A stretch of 64,000 nt of DNA from Marchantia polymorpha subsp. ruderalis (taxonomy: Eukaryota > Streptophyta > Marchantiopsida > Marchantiales > Marchantiaceae). Positions 35,740 through 47,766 of the stretch are shown in pieces. The stretch spans positions 20,276,501 through 20,340,500 of the forward strand of contig AP031353.1 of NCBI GenBank assembly GCA_037833965.1, given 5' to 3'. Made by a program: the position numbers and the translations under genes. Each line of letters opens with the position of its first letter. Positions within the stretch are counted from its first letter, which is position 1. The notes beneath the pieces are model-generated. The model was not told the DNA's origin. It saw nothing but the letters and a program-made list of their open reading frames with translations, and made no database searches.

Positions 35740-37207
35740 TTACGTTAGAGCTTTTCTTTTATGCTCACTTTCCAAATCCGCACTCTTGATTATACTTTGG
35801 TGAACATCGTGTTTTGTGGACAAGCTGGGTGAGCTGTCTTTAGGTGTCATCACTAGACCTGATTGAGATGTGCTTGGTGTAACCGCTTCTGTTCCTTTGC
35901 GAACCCCTTCGAGCATACTCAGCTTCTTTTCTAGAACCTCGAGCCGAGTTTTCATTGCTTGCAGATCCTTTCCAGTAATGTGGACTGCAGAATCATCACT
36001 TGTTGAATTCGAGCCCTCCATATTGCCAGGCACATTCTGGCTCAAAGGGGCCCTTTCCTCTGATTTCTCAAAGGCCGGCTTGTTCCCTTCTGCCATTCTC
36101 GAAGCAACCTCCTCCGCAACTACGGATTGCAATAACAACTTTTCCGTTTGTTCCCTCTCCTGTAAGCATAAACATGACAAGTACCAGTTATAAGTCTTCT
36201 CTTGCAGCACTGAGGGCGTCAAGTCAAGGAACAAAAAGGAAACTAATGCAGCTGAACAGATGTTCATCTCAGAAGCCTGTCAGCATTAAGATCAGCTGAT
36301 TCTGGGCCCTGGCAGTGGCCAGAAGGACGATTGTAGACTGACAACCAGCCAAATATATGCTAGACACATTCAGCTGCGGCCTGCAGAGTGAGTGTGCACC
36401 TTCTCCAGTCTCCGTATTTCATGTCGAGCATATTGTGCAGTGAGGTAGACGGCTGAATTCACAAAATCGTCACAAGGTGGAACTTTAGTCTTCGAACCAG
36501 ATGTACGGAGGATTCATGATAAAACAGATCGAAAATCAAACTGTTGTAGGCAAACTAAGCCAAAATACTAAATAACTACGTCATACGCTTGGCAGAAAAT
36601 GCACATTAGGAGCCCAGTCTTGATGAAGAAAAAGCGTACAGTTTAGTTCACGGCTTTAAAGTGGCATAATTGGCGACAAATTTCTACACCAACCAGAACA
36701 AAAATCTGCGCTATTGAGTAATTATCCGCAACCTGTAACTCCTAATTGCATAACGAGCAGGTAGATTTTTACCAAATGGCGGAAGACAGGCGGCGAAGAA
36801 TTGCCAGAGATGGAAATCCAGCCTAAACAATGGCCCCACAAGCAAGAAACCTTCAATCAAACAGACAAGCATCACCAATTACTGGCATGAAGAGAATCCA
36901 GAATTCTCGAAAACAAAATCGACTAAAAAATAGCTGGATAGTCAATGACTGTACCCTCATTTCACAGGGATACTTACCCAAATTTCTTGGGCTTCGCTGG
37001 AGAAGAAAAGAGAATCTTTGCAGCCGTCATGAAATCCAATCGATCTTCTCTGGCTGCGGCTTCCAGCTGCTGTCTAACTGCTCCCGAATCTGCCCTTCCC
37101 GCCTCACTGTCGACCGCAGACGACTTCATCCGCCCGCGAGCCGCAAAATTTCTTCCCCGATTCAGCAGCGTCGGGAGTACCCGCCAGCGGCTCATCGCGG
37201 CCCACAT
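35740..37207 (-). CDS. Single-span membrane protein with coiled coil, probably organellar, unknown function
   Basis: Four minus-strand exons join perfectly in phase: 37207-36978, 36822-36773, 36452-36400, 36159-35740, giving 250 aa. The N-terminus (MWAAMSRWRVLPTLLNRGRN, then more Arg and no early acidic residues) looks like a mitochondrial or plastid presequence. A hydrophobic stretch FHLWQFFAACLPPFAVYL, built from exons 2 and 3 (about residues 80-97), is a likely single membrane span. It is followed by a basic/acidic helix (AQYARHEIRRLEKEREQTEKL), then a low-complexity Ser/Glu-rich part with a second short coiled coil (LQAMKTRLEVLEKKLSMLE). The pattern of a basic presequence, one span and a charged helix suggests a protein anchored in an organelle inner membrane. 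I do not recognise a named family. A start at the internal Met (MSRW, 37192) is also possible. Confidence 0.8.
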
Positions 37208-37489
37208 CAAAGGCTTCTACTCATCCAGGGTTCTTGTGAGCACTCACTCGGATCCAAGCAGACCAAATTGAAACTGGAGCACGTGAAAATCAGCGACGAT
37301 CTGGATTTTGGTTGCTGCACAGCAACGATCGACAATCACATTCCCACTCCACTCCACAGTCTTCAGTGCTCTCCTTGGCCTGCACCACATCCCAACTTTC
37401 TATTCTGGACGTGTCTGTTGATGGATTCACGTTCTCGACTGGCCTCCCGCATCTCTCCCGCATCTCAGCAACAATGAATACTGCCTGAT

Positions 37490-38500
37490 TGAATGAAAGC
37501 CCAGAACCTAGAATACATCCCCTTCAAAACATCACATCTATCTAAATAAGGTGCAATTATACAATGCACCGGTGAACAATTTTATAAAAAACTCCATCCA
37601 TTTTTTAAATTCTTTGTAAATTAGAGTTTTTTATGAACTCTTTTGAATAAGTACAATCGATAGAAATATTTTTCATCATTTATCTCAACGATCATTTACA
37701 CTAAAATTATATAAATTATTTTTTTCAGGGTTTAGGGTTTTAGAAAGTAATAAAATATGCTAGGTTTGTTATTCAACTTGGACATTGTGTATATAACTAA
37801 GGTAATTAAAAATAAAATATCTTTCAACATGTATTGATATCTCAAGATCTTCATTTGGACTTTATATTATAGCAATTAATCTATCTAAATTATTAATACA
37901 TCTTCAAAGACATTTAAGAAAAAATTGTTAAATATGCATGTGATGTCACAATGTAAACAACAAACACATCATAATTTATTATTTGTCAAAAAAAGATAGT
38001 CAAGATTATCCAAAAATCAAACTCAAAAATCCTACTACTTTGCAAAAAAGGAAACTACAAAGTACATAATTTAATTCAACCACATTTCTCTCATGCAAAA
38101 AAAAAGTGATGTTTTGTTAAGCCAAATTACGAAGATATATAAAGCTCCATCAATGCATGGTAGTTTACTTTTCAACTACCATATAAGCTAAAAATTGCAT
38201 CTTTCTTTTGATATCATGCACATCAATATAATATAATTTCATTCCCTAGTATAAGTCTAATATTTGACTAAATTAATTTAATTATTCAAGATTTTATTTT
38301 CACATATTTCTATTAAAAAATCCAAATCTTTGTGGCAAGAAAATTTGAAAGCTCATCAAATTTCTTTGTTTATATAAGAGTTTATATATATATATATATT
38401 TCAAAATTTTGCACATTGTTTTATTAAAGAATAATTGTAAACATCTTCAGTTAGTTAGAACTAAAGTAGATATTACTCTAAATGTCAATATAGATACTTT
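37490..38500. other. AT-rich intergenic DNA
   Basis: Starts abruptly after the promoter side of the 250-aa membrane protein gene. No open frame of note. It contains a short (ta)n run at 38386-38400. Confidence 0.5.
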
Positions 38501-38510
38501 AGCCTGCACT

Positions 38511-38790
38511 AGCTATAGTTGCCACGTTAACAATCCGCATGCTTGGTAGGAGGAGAGTAGGTGTGTTAGTTGACAGTGTCACATCAGCGATCCGTGCGCT
38601 TGGTAGATAGAGAGTAGGTGTGTTAGTTGACAGTGTCACATCAGCGATCCGTGCTCTTGGTAGGTAGAGAGTATGTGTGTTAGTTGACAGTGTCACATCA
38701 GTGATCCGTGCGCTTTGTAAGTAAACACCTAGTTTGTTAGTTATGAACGTCACGTCAGCAATCCGTGTGCTTGTTAGGATAATCCGCCAC
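38511..38790 (-). repeat. 57-bp minisatellite, five copies, open in frame
   Basis: Units start at 38530, 38587, 38644, 38701 and 38758, each exactly 57 bp apart, with the middle copies nearly identical. Because 57 is a multiple of three, the minus strand stays open throughout (ORF 38795-38499) and encodes a 19-residue repeat close to ARIADVTLSTNTPTLYLPS. The outer copies are more diverged. No upstream exon or domain was found, so coding status is uncertain. Confidence 0.9.
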
Positions 38791-38799
38791 ATCATTCAT

Positions 38800-41340
38800 C
38801 CATCCACTATGAGTGGATTGCATGGTGGGTATAAGATATTATCTTCTTCTACTTGCTTGTGATAGATATATAAAGGAGAATAGAACCATGGTTAGTATCT
38901 CGTATTTTCAGAGTTTAAATTTTCATTTTCGAATGAATTTTTCTCTAAACCCTAGTATTACATCTAGAGTTGAAGTCACACCCTCACAAGTCATGCCCCG
39001 AGGTGAGTGCACGAGGGCATGCCCCCATAACATTAATGCACACGGGCATGTCTGTACGTATTAATTAAACGCGTATTCGAGATTACGGCTCATAAGTGAA
39101 TATTATTACCAACCGTGTTACGTATCAACATTGAAATGTTTTTACGTGTCACTATTAAAAAAACGGTTTATTCTCTTGTTCATCTCATCACGCGTCTTGT
39201 TTGAGGAGATCAATGGTTGTCGGCTCGTCCTTATCTTTTCACTTTGGCTAATGCTCAAACTGCACTGCTCGCAAAATTCATATGGTTACTGATCGTTCAT
39301 CGTTTACTTCATATCGTTATAAGTTTAAGGTTTCAATATTAGGTTGATTTTTTGATAGGTTTTGCTTTCTCAAGTGTACAACCCGATTATTCAATCTGGA
39401 GCTTCCGCCGAGACCTTGGAATGGTATGATGAAGAAAGTGTAGAGACATTGTACGCACTTAGAACATTGTCTGCAGATCAATGAAAGGTGTCATTCCTTT
39501 TGTGTAGTGACCAGTTTCTGTTTGAAGGGTTCATGGCAAATTTTTGAAATGTCTTTGTTACTTTCAGCAAGCATTGAAGTATATATGGCGTTTTGGGAAC
39601 TAGTAGTTCTATTAACGTGGCTCAATCTCTAGTGATTATTATCATGATGTTTGTCTTTTAGACGGCTTCTGAATTTGTTGCAAAAAATTCTTTGAACGTG
39701 GAGGAAGCACAAGAACCTGCCAAGGCAATCATAGACCACGAACAAAGATTGAAGGATGGAGAGGTACGACATAATGACATCAGCTAGAACCGTTGCTCTT
39801 ACATCAACCCACTAGTGGCTCCAATTTTGTTTTAATTTTTTGTTTGTGATCATTCTAAGGTGAGATCATTTATTAAGCACGCGGATCAGCCATGTCAAGC
39901 TATTGGATTGATTCACCATCGTCTTCCATGTTCACACATTCTTCAAGCTTGTAAGAGGGCTTTCAGCTTCAGATTTTAGCGTTAAGTCAAGAATGTAAGA
40001 AACAAATGTTACAGCTCGAATCCTAAACCACTTTGGCTAAGATTTTCTTTTTATTATTACATGCATATCATTTGTTGTTTCTTTCTTGGCCCTAAATGAA
40101 CATAATCTATAGCAAACTATGAGGATCAAAGACTACGCGTATTCAAAATTAATCAAGTAATGCATAATGTCATCATGTTTTGTTTTTAATATTTCATTTC
40201 ATATTCAAGAGAGACATTCTCATTTTTTACAACTCTCTTGCGGCTTAGGTATTAAGTCCCGGCTCATGTAATTTTTTTCAGATTTTTTGGTAACTAATCT
40301 ATACTTTATGTTGCAAAGTTTGTCATGTTGTCAGCTTCTGACTTTTTGTTCTACTTCAACTCAATCTGTTGAGTTGTCCGATTCTTCCAACATTTTGATT
40401 TGTCACTAGGCTTTTGTTATATAGTGAATGGGATGCATGTCAAAAGATAATTTTTGAACTCCAATGAGAACTAGCTTTGGCGTTTAGTTCAAATCGGTAG
40501 CATGCTTTTTAGCCTGTCATCCGCCAGTTGAATTTGTACAACCATGTTCTAGAGTTTTACACATAATGAGTGTTTATATCAATCCATCTTTGTATTGTTG
40601 AAGTAGCTTTTGTAGTTCTAAACACTAGTTGCCTCAAACGTCGAGGATTAGCTTTGTGTAGATATGAATTGTTGTAAAACTGAAATCAAGAATCTGCGTG
40701 GATTTGTACCAATGACTCTGATGTATTGAACTTTAACAGGTATGAGAGGTATACTTTATCTTAAATGTGTTAAATGCAAGAAAGTTCTTCTTGTCTCAAC
40801 TTATCTCATATATCTCGACATAGTAGAAAATCCTACTCCTTGTATGAAGATAGGTTGGTAGAAGTAAAAAAATGTCTTCCTTCCTATTCTGGCTTGTCTA
40901 GTCTAAATATTAAATGCTGTTGAGAAGATGAGAAAAGTTATGTGATTGGTTCCTTCCTTCCCTGTACGATTTTTGGACTGTATGAAATGAATCTAAACTT
41001 GGATCAAACAAATGACAGCCATTGTAGTGTAAATGTTGGGGTAAATCTGAACTTCCTCACCTTTGATCTTTTTGAGATCATGCTCTTGTGTTAATGTTGT
41101 TTGAATTAATGTGTAACTTACTCTATTATTCTCTAATGTGTGCATGTTCAGGTTGTGTGCTTTGTTGTGTGATTGATTCTAATACTCAGTGGTTAATAAC
41201 TTGATGATTTATGTGTGCAGGTTCTAAGATGTCAATGGATTCATTTTTCCTTAATCAACTTGATATTTTGGAATCAAAAACTGAGAACGTGGTTTGGATT
41301 CACTACCAATTTCAATATAGAGCACAGAAATACCACAACC
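38800..41340. other. AT-rich DNA with two isolated exon-like segments
   Basis: Mostly non-coding. Two plus-strand segments look like exons: 39375-39486, which reads VYNPIIQSGASAETLEWYD and then EESVETLYALRTLSADQ, and 39662-39763, which reads TASEFVAKNSLNVEEAQEPA and then KAIIDHEQRLKDGE before a gtacg donor. They may be a gene fragment captured by the nearby transposon or relics of a dead gene. I do not recognise the protein. Confidence 0.3.
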
Positions 41341-41349
41341 AACCTCAAT

Positions 41350-43070
41350 ATAGAGAACATAATTACGTGCATGGATAAAATGTGATGAGGTTATAAATTT
41401 GAGATGGCCCTATTTTTATCGTTCTTCTAAGAAAGATAGTGGGAATCGATATCGTGCAAAGTGTGTATATTGTGGAGAGATGCTTGATGGTAAACCTGAT
41501 AAGTTAGAGTTCCATATACTACATCGTTGTACACTGGATTCTGTAAGTAGAGTTGAATATATGTGCATTGTAGAACGATTTTCAAAGAGAAGACGTATGT
41601 CGACACATACTCCAATTAGATCTCTATTAGGTTTTGAGTAAGAGCAAATAATATCTTCAAGATATTACTAACAGCAACTACCTAAATACTTTAGTATTCC
41701 AATAAATGTAGACAAACTAGAGTGCCATCATTTGAGATTTGTAGACTTTCTAGTGACTTTCAACAGTGCTTTCAATGTATGTTGTAACAAATAGTTGGGG
41801 ATATTTATTTGTGTAATCAACTATAGCTACAATCTTCCTTCGAGAAGAGTGTTATCAAATAGATTATTACAAAAACGTTACACTGAATGCCTATTGGAGT
41901 TATGAGAAGAGTTGAAAAATGCCAGTGATGTGACAATAACTATGGATGGATGAAAAGATATGTCTAACAATTCGATTTATGTTGTTATGACTATCACAAG
42001 TGTAAAACAAAAGATGTTAGACATTGTACATTTCACATGACGTCCAATAGTGAATGCATTGCAGCAACAACCGATACTGTCTACCAACAAAAGCCTTCTT
42101 TCATTGACATCAGTTGTTACCTTTGTGTTTGATAGCCCAACTACTATGATAAGATTAAGAAACAACCCGACAAGCTTAAATTTGAATGATGTTCCCTTGC
42201 GATATGTTCTTCATCAAGTGAATCTTATCACAAAAGAGATGTCATCTAATGATACTATGAAACACGTCTTGAAAAAAAACTGCAAGTTGATTAACTATTT
42301 TACAAGTTCTCACTACTAGACTATACATCTCAACACGTGTAATGAAGAGAACAATATTACGAAGTTTCTATGTAGTTTTAGCAAAACACAGTGGTATTCA
42401 ACTATACTTGTATATTTTGGTGTTGCATGCTTTTACAAAGGATTTCAACATTGTGTCAAAAAATCAAAGCTAGCTAATGAGACTCTCATCAACAAAGATA
42501 TTTTCAAATTGATGGAGTATGATTATCATTTTGCAATGAACAAAAAAATTGGCAAATTCATAAAGCCCATAACTTATAGTGTAGCTCGTTTTGAGCAGAG
42601 TTCAATTATATTAGATCAGATTTTTGCAGAACTTATCAAATTATACATATTTTTTAAAAAAACTAACGTTACCAAAAACTATATCAATTTCATAGCTCAC
42701 ATGAATCAAGAATCATCCGATCTATTTTGTAGCTCTTTTCTTGAATCCTCAATGTCAATTAGTCGCGATCTCCAGAAAAAAAACATACAACAACATTCGA
42801 AAAGATATTGCAAATTTTGCAAAAGTATGGAGATTCACCAAGGCGGATACAATATCACCTTTGGCGGATTTGGACGAGTACACAAATGAGAGTGAAGATT
42901 TCACAAATGGTCAAAACAAAGTATGTGCAATGATTTTTTGACAATCACTTGTTTGTGCAAATGCTTTGCATGTCTTTGCAATGAAAATTTACTCCATTGC
43001 TCTTCATAATGCGGCAGTGGAAAGATTATTTTAATAGCTCTAATTATTAAAGACAAAAATTTGCAATCGC
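41350..43070 (+). mobile_element. Decayed hAT-superfamily transposase gene
   Basis: The order of features matches plant hAT transposases. First comes a BED-type zinc finger (RWPYFYRS, then CVYCGEML and HILHRC; 41399-41535). Next is a DUF659-like part with VTITMDG and the phrase SPTTMIRLR (42150), then LITKEMSSNDTMKHVLKKNC and FTSSHY (42220-42320). The C-terminus carries a dimerisation-region motif, YSIALHNAAVERLF (about 42992-43033). At least three in-frame stops (near 41903, 41953 and 42039) and frame breaks show that it is inactive. Terminal inverted repeats were not located. Confidence 0.75.
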
Positions 43071-45176
43071 ATGTAAATCAAATGCATGAAGATGCTTGCC
43101 ATTGTTAGATCAAGTCTCAACTAACATTCAAAATCGAATTCAACATCGTCTTTATCGCTAGCATTAGAGCAAGATCATCGTTCATTTAATATAGCACTTG
43201 AAGAAGATGAAGATTTCAATATAACACTGGTCAAGAAATTGAGTTTGGAAGATCTAGATTTTACTTGAGAGTATAATGATGACTTTCATGAAAATTTTGA
43301 TTTGTATTTTGATTTTGTTAGATTTAGACAAGAGTCAACTCTATATCTAAATGTAACAATTGAGACAAGAGATGAAAAAGATTAGAATGTAGAAAATGTA
43401 TTATCTTGAAAATGTAAGGGAATAATTTTATATAAATTCAAGTTTTTACTTATGTAAATTCAAAAATACATGTATGTTTAATTTTTCATATATACATACA
43501 AGCATGTCTAGGGGACATGGGGCATGCTTTTAGAGCTTGAAAGACACAATGGTCATCCTTCTAAAAAAAATCTTTGTGACTCCAACTCTAATTACAGCTC
43601 GCCACTCTCTTTTGCCATTAGTGTTGATCATGTGCATGCATTCATGGATGGATGCATATATACTTAAGGTGTAGGCAAACAGAGTGACAACAATTGTGGC
43701 AATCGAATTCATCTACAAAGAGAATCCCATCGTTGAGATTGAAAACTTAATCAACCAATTGGAAATTGAACAAGAACATTGATAAGAGTAAATAGTGGAT
43801 TACAACGCAGTGCAAATGCTCAAAGATCATTTATTGATTGTTACCAATAATTGATCTTTGAGAACATCTTGATCTTAAAGTTTCTCAAATAAACATTGTG
43901 AAAATTGTGTTCTCAATTTCAATCTTATATTATTTTATTATTGGATTAATTATCGAAAAGTTATTTGTAAAGCATGACCATTGTAGTAAAGGTAGAGTAT
44001 ATTTACTACCGGTAAACATTTACGTTACCTTAAGTTCTGGCCTACAAGAACAATGATGATATAGTGGTAAAGTATCTTCAATATCATTACGATTTTTATA
44101 GAATGTTTTAGTGTACGGTTGAATGAAGAAAAATTAACTTCTGAATTGAAAGTCTTTTTTGTAAAGATAGATATGACAGACTGAAAATAAAATAAGATTG
44201 AGAGAATAATTTCTTATTGCTAGTATTTGCTCATAAATTTCGAGTAAATATGACAAATGCTTATTTACGAAGACCTATGTAAACTTAAGGTTCTGTTCTT
44301 CGATGTGCTCATGAACTTTAAGCATTATTGGACTTTCCTGGGTAATTGCTTTTGAGAGGCTACCCCTCATCTGTTGCGATCAGAGATGGTAAAGATTTAG
44401 TATTGATAGTGGTTCATGCACTTCGCAGAGTAATATATTGCCAGCAATCCATGCAGATATCGTATACATTCCACAAATGCTGTCCGTGGATTCATACATA
44501 ACATCGTTTGCAACTGCAACGAGTGCATCTGTATCAATGGGAGAATCTGGAAATTCGATGACAGCTGAAGATAGGAATGCGAATTTCGAATCTTGATCTC
44601 TGGTACGCTGACATTCGTCTTCCCACAGACTCGATGCCGCGTGACGTACATTCAGTCTCGATGTGCAGTATGCACCGCTGGGTGTTTCCTCGTTGACGAA
44701 TCTGTGGCGCGAGACGATTGATTGCCCTTGGGATCGTAGCAGCGCATGTAACGAACCGTAACGTAATTATGTAACGTAACGTAATCCTAACCAACCGGCA
44801 CGTGCACTGGTGAGGATCAGATTCGTCCCTGCCGTCAACTAATCTTCCCTCATCAATCAGTCTCGGGCGAACAAAACTGGCCCGGGCGAAAATTATGATG
44901 TGAAATTTTGCACAATCGGTGAAGTTAGAAGCTCTAAGGACAGTCCTGAATGACCGTGCCGCGCGCCAAATGTACGATCGGAAAATCTCATGCTGGTAAC
45001 CCTAAATTATGCCTAAATTTACCCTTTCCAGGTATGGGGCACCGCGCTGTTGCACACCATTGATGCTCTGGCAACGCCCTTCAAATTGAGCGAGAAGTCT
45101 GTATCACCTGGTAAGCAGAGGATATGATCAATTGTGGTGAGTGGTGGTAAGCAGCACCGAACGTTAGAAGTTCAGA
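43071..45176. other. Intergenic, with an exon-like segment before the kinase
   Basis: AT-rich up to about 44380, then of genic composition. 45032-45111 (+) is bounded by an AG before and gtaagc after, and reads VWGTALLHTIDALATPFK and then LSEKSVSP. It does not join in phase with the kinase frame, so it may belong to another gene or be a relic. Short taacg repeats lie at 44735-44790. Confidence 0.35.
43820..43861. repeat. Near-perfect inverted repeat, 17-bp arms, 8-nt spacer
   Basis: tcaaagatcatttattg (43820-43836) pairs with 43845-43861 with one mismatch; the spacer is attgttac. Confidence 0.8.
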
Positions 45177-46181
45177 ATGTGGCAGATGTGTACAAATTGT
45201 GGAACGATGTATAATCGAAGCAACCCGGAAGACCCAATTGAGGATTCGGTCACAACCAAGGCAATGAAGCGAGCCACGGCGAATTTCAGCCTCAAGAATT
45301 GCGTGGGACTGGGCCAGAATGGGGAAGTCTTTCGTGGTCGGCTACCGGACGGTACATTTGTTGCGGTCAAAAGATTCAAACCGAACTCAGCTGATCCTCG
45401 AATCTCGATACGTGTCGAACTCAAAGTTCAACATTCGATATCACAGCACACACATCCTCATGTTCGGCAAATCCTCGGCGTTTCGTTCGACCCCGCACAG
45501 CCGCTGATCATCTACGAGTATCTTCCCAGAGGAAGCTTGAGGCAACATTTGCAACGAAGAAAGGGGGATCATCTCCTGAACGATCCAATTGCTCGACTGA
45601 ACGTCGCCATCGACGTGGCGCATGCTCTCATTCAGCTTCACTACAACTCCCGATTCCCCATCTTCCACAGAGATGTCAAATCTTCCAATATTCTGTTGGA
45701 TGCGGATTACAATGCCAAACTGGCCGACATGGGAATCGCTGTAGTCGTCCAGAGCGAAGCAGACCTCGACGTTGCTGAGCCACTCGGTGCATTCGGTTAC
45801 AAGTGTCCGGTGTACGAGCAGAGCGGACGACTGGACGACAAATCGGATGTCTACAGCTTCGGAGTGGTGCTCATGGAGCTGGCGACGTTCATGACAGCCT
45901 GGGACACCGAAAGGACCGTGACTTTGCTCGCCGACCTCGTCATCGACAGGTTGCAGAGGGGAGTCGTAAAGAAGCTCATACAGCCGGGGAATGCTCCCGG
46001 GGGTGCAGCTCTCATGAAATCCTTGTTGCTGGTCGCTGCTGACTGCTGCTCCTTGGATTTGAATGTGCGACCAAGAATCGACGAGGTGGCCGACTACTTG
46101 GAAAGACTCAGGGACGAGGCCAGTGAAGAAGCTGCTCTTGCCCAACATATCGAATCTCTTGGAAGTTTGAGTCTTGCTTAA
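45177..46181 (+). CDS. Receptor-like serine/threonine kinase domain with altered DFG and APE motifs
   Basis: 334-aa open frame that is almost entirely a protein kinase domain of the plant receptor-like kinase (Pelle/RLK) type. Visible motifs: glycine loop GLGQNGEV (residues 44-51), catalytic lysine VAVKRF (Lys65), helix-C glutamate (Glu81), HRDVKSSNILL (164-174) and DKSDVYSFGVVLMEL (221-235). Two canonical motifs are changed: DFG is DMG (184-186), and the APE/DPE triad at the end of the activation segment is CPV (210-212). DMG keeps the metal-binding Asp, so catalysis may persist, but losing the APE Glu removes its salt bridge. No signal peptide or membrane span is in this frame. It is either a cytoplasmic kinase (RLCK-like) or lacks upstream ectodomain exons that I could not find. 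The start is the first ATG after an in-frame stop at 45165. Confidence 0.88.
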   Translation: MWQMCTNCGTMYNRSNPEDPIEDSVTTKAMKRATANFSLKNCVGLGQNGEVFRGRLPDGTFVAVKRFKPNSADPRISIRVELKVQHSISQHTHPHVRQILGVSFDPAQPLIIYEYLPRGSLRQHLQRRKGDHLLNDPIARLNVAIDVAHALIQLHYNSRFPIFHRDVKSSNILLDADYNAKLADMGIAVVVQSEADLDVAEPLGAFGYKCPVYEQSGRLDDKSDVYSFGVVLMELATFMTAWDTERTVTLLADLVIDRLQRGVVKKLIQPGNAPGGAALMKSLLLVAADCCSLDLNVRPRIDEVADYLERLRDEASEEAALAQHIESLGSLSLA

Positions 46182-47766
46182 ATTACTGCATGACAAAATG
46201 GAAACCTACATCTTTAGATTATGTCCACTTTGGTGTTGAATTATATACATGGACGATTCTATTTGCAGTCGATTGTATGTTATATGGTTACTGTTTGAGT
46301 TTCGAAGCATCGATTGTCTTCCTCTTAATTAGCTCTTGGATTTGCGTTGGATTTGCGTCAGTTAAATCGAGAGATGTATTGAATCACTGATCATCATGAG
46401 CATGGATCTCTCGATTGGTCTGAGAAGATAATGAAAATTCGTTGGATATGAACTTGATTCTCTTCTCATAGTAAATATATAGCAAGGGGAAGCTCTGAGA
46501 ATGGAATGCTTTGAAAGAAGGTCGTTGAAACCAAGGCCATAAAAATGAGCAAGAGAGCGAGATGTTCACCTTGATTGAAGACAAGACCAGCATTGGATCT
46601 AGGCCACCAGTTATGCTTGTAGTCCAATAAGAATCAAAGATATGTCAAGAGATTGTGGCAAGTCTATTTTCGTCAATAACGAGTTGTATCAGAGATAGGA
46701 AGGGTAGGACATTGTCAAGTTTTCACTAACAGAAAAAAGACATTGGAGTATAGTTTGATTATTGGGAAGATCTTGAGTTTGAAGAACTTGAGAGAAGATT
46801 CTTGCTTTGGCAACACATGAACAATTTCCTCGACTTTATATTGGCGGCCGGAGAAAAATAGACATGCCGCTAAGTAGGGACTTGAGGGAGGTCAGAATAT
46901 ATGAGGACAAAGTCATTGGGATGAGATAATACAAGTGAGAAAATGACATCAGTCTAGAACGCTTGGCTCTAAACATTAGATCTAATCTTGACAATACAAA
47001 ATGCGCTGATCATTTGAAATCGGACATCATTTTCGTCCTTTCCCCAGTCTACAAGTATCGTCAATGAGTTGTAACGTGAATAGTCTACTTCGTTCTCAAC
47101 CCGAGCTTCACCATAGTCTAATCACTAATATTCGAAATAACAAAGCATCAATTTGAACAAAATTAGTAAACCAATGAAAAGTGAAGTGGAGGTTTCTTAA
47201 TCATGATACATCACAACATTCCATCTCGCATACGTCGGATTGGTAATGCCATCCAGATCGGAATGACATTGCTCAAATGATCATCTAAACACAACACAAT
47301 TCATTTTTTGAGTATTTATGATACTCAAATATACAAAATACAAAGAAGTTCGACTCTCTTAGAATGAATATTTGGTTTGCAAGCGGATGAAACTTGAAAA
47401 ATTCGAGAAATTTTAAATCTTTAACGCCAAATAAATTCCAAAGCATCAAATTTTTTTGGTCTAAGAATAAAATCTTGAACATTATATAATTATTTCCATA
47501 CAAAGGAGTTTATATATCCTTTAGTCTCATCAGACTTTTCATCAAATTTGGATTATGTCACAATCTTATATGATAGTGTCACTCTTTTTTACAAGATTAA
47601 AAATAATAATTATTGAAGTTCTAATTTTCTGCTCTCAGGAAATTAGAATATATTTTAATTTATATCATATTTTGCCTATCTTCATTCTAAACACGAAAGT
47701 AAGGACGAACAAACATATTTATGAGAAGGGCCCAGTATGATCAGTGAGGTCGCTCTAGGGATGGTC
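46182..47766. other. AT-rich intergenic DNA, no gene supported
   Basis: Contains the kinase 3' untranslated region. A hydrophobic 66-codon frame directly downstream (46190-46390) has no support beyond its length. Nothing else was recognised. Confidence 0.5.

Noticed and set aside
36830..37477. 215-codon plus-strand open frame
   Set aside because: It overlaps exons 1 and 2 of the minus-strand membrane-protein gene, whose splice phases close exactly; the plus frame has no recognisable content.
38511..38790. Regular 57-bp repeats considered as a CRISPR array
   Set aside because: The repeats are directly adjacent with no unique spacers and lie in a plant nuclear genome; this is a minisatellite.
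45032..45111. Exon-like segment considered as an upstream kinase exon
   Set aside because: Its end phase does not fit any acceptor that leads into the kinase frame without a stop.
45441..46196. 251-codon minus-strand open frame
   Set aside because: It lies wholly antisense to the kinase domain, which has multiple conserved motifs; the antisense product has none.
46190..46390. Hydrophobic 66-codon frame just after the kinase
   Set aside because: Tempting as a membrane segment, but it lies after the kinase stop in AT-rich DNA where hydrophobic codons are expected; no splice route joins it to the kinase.
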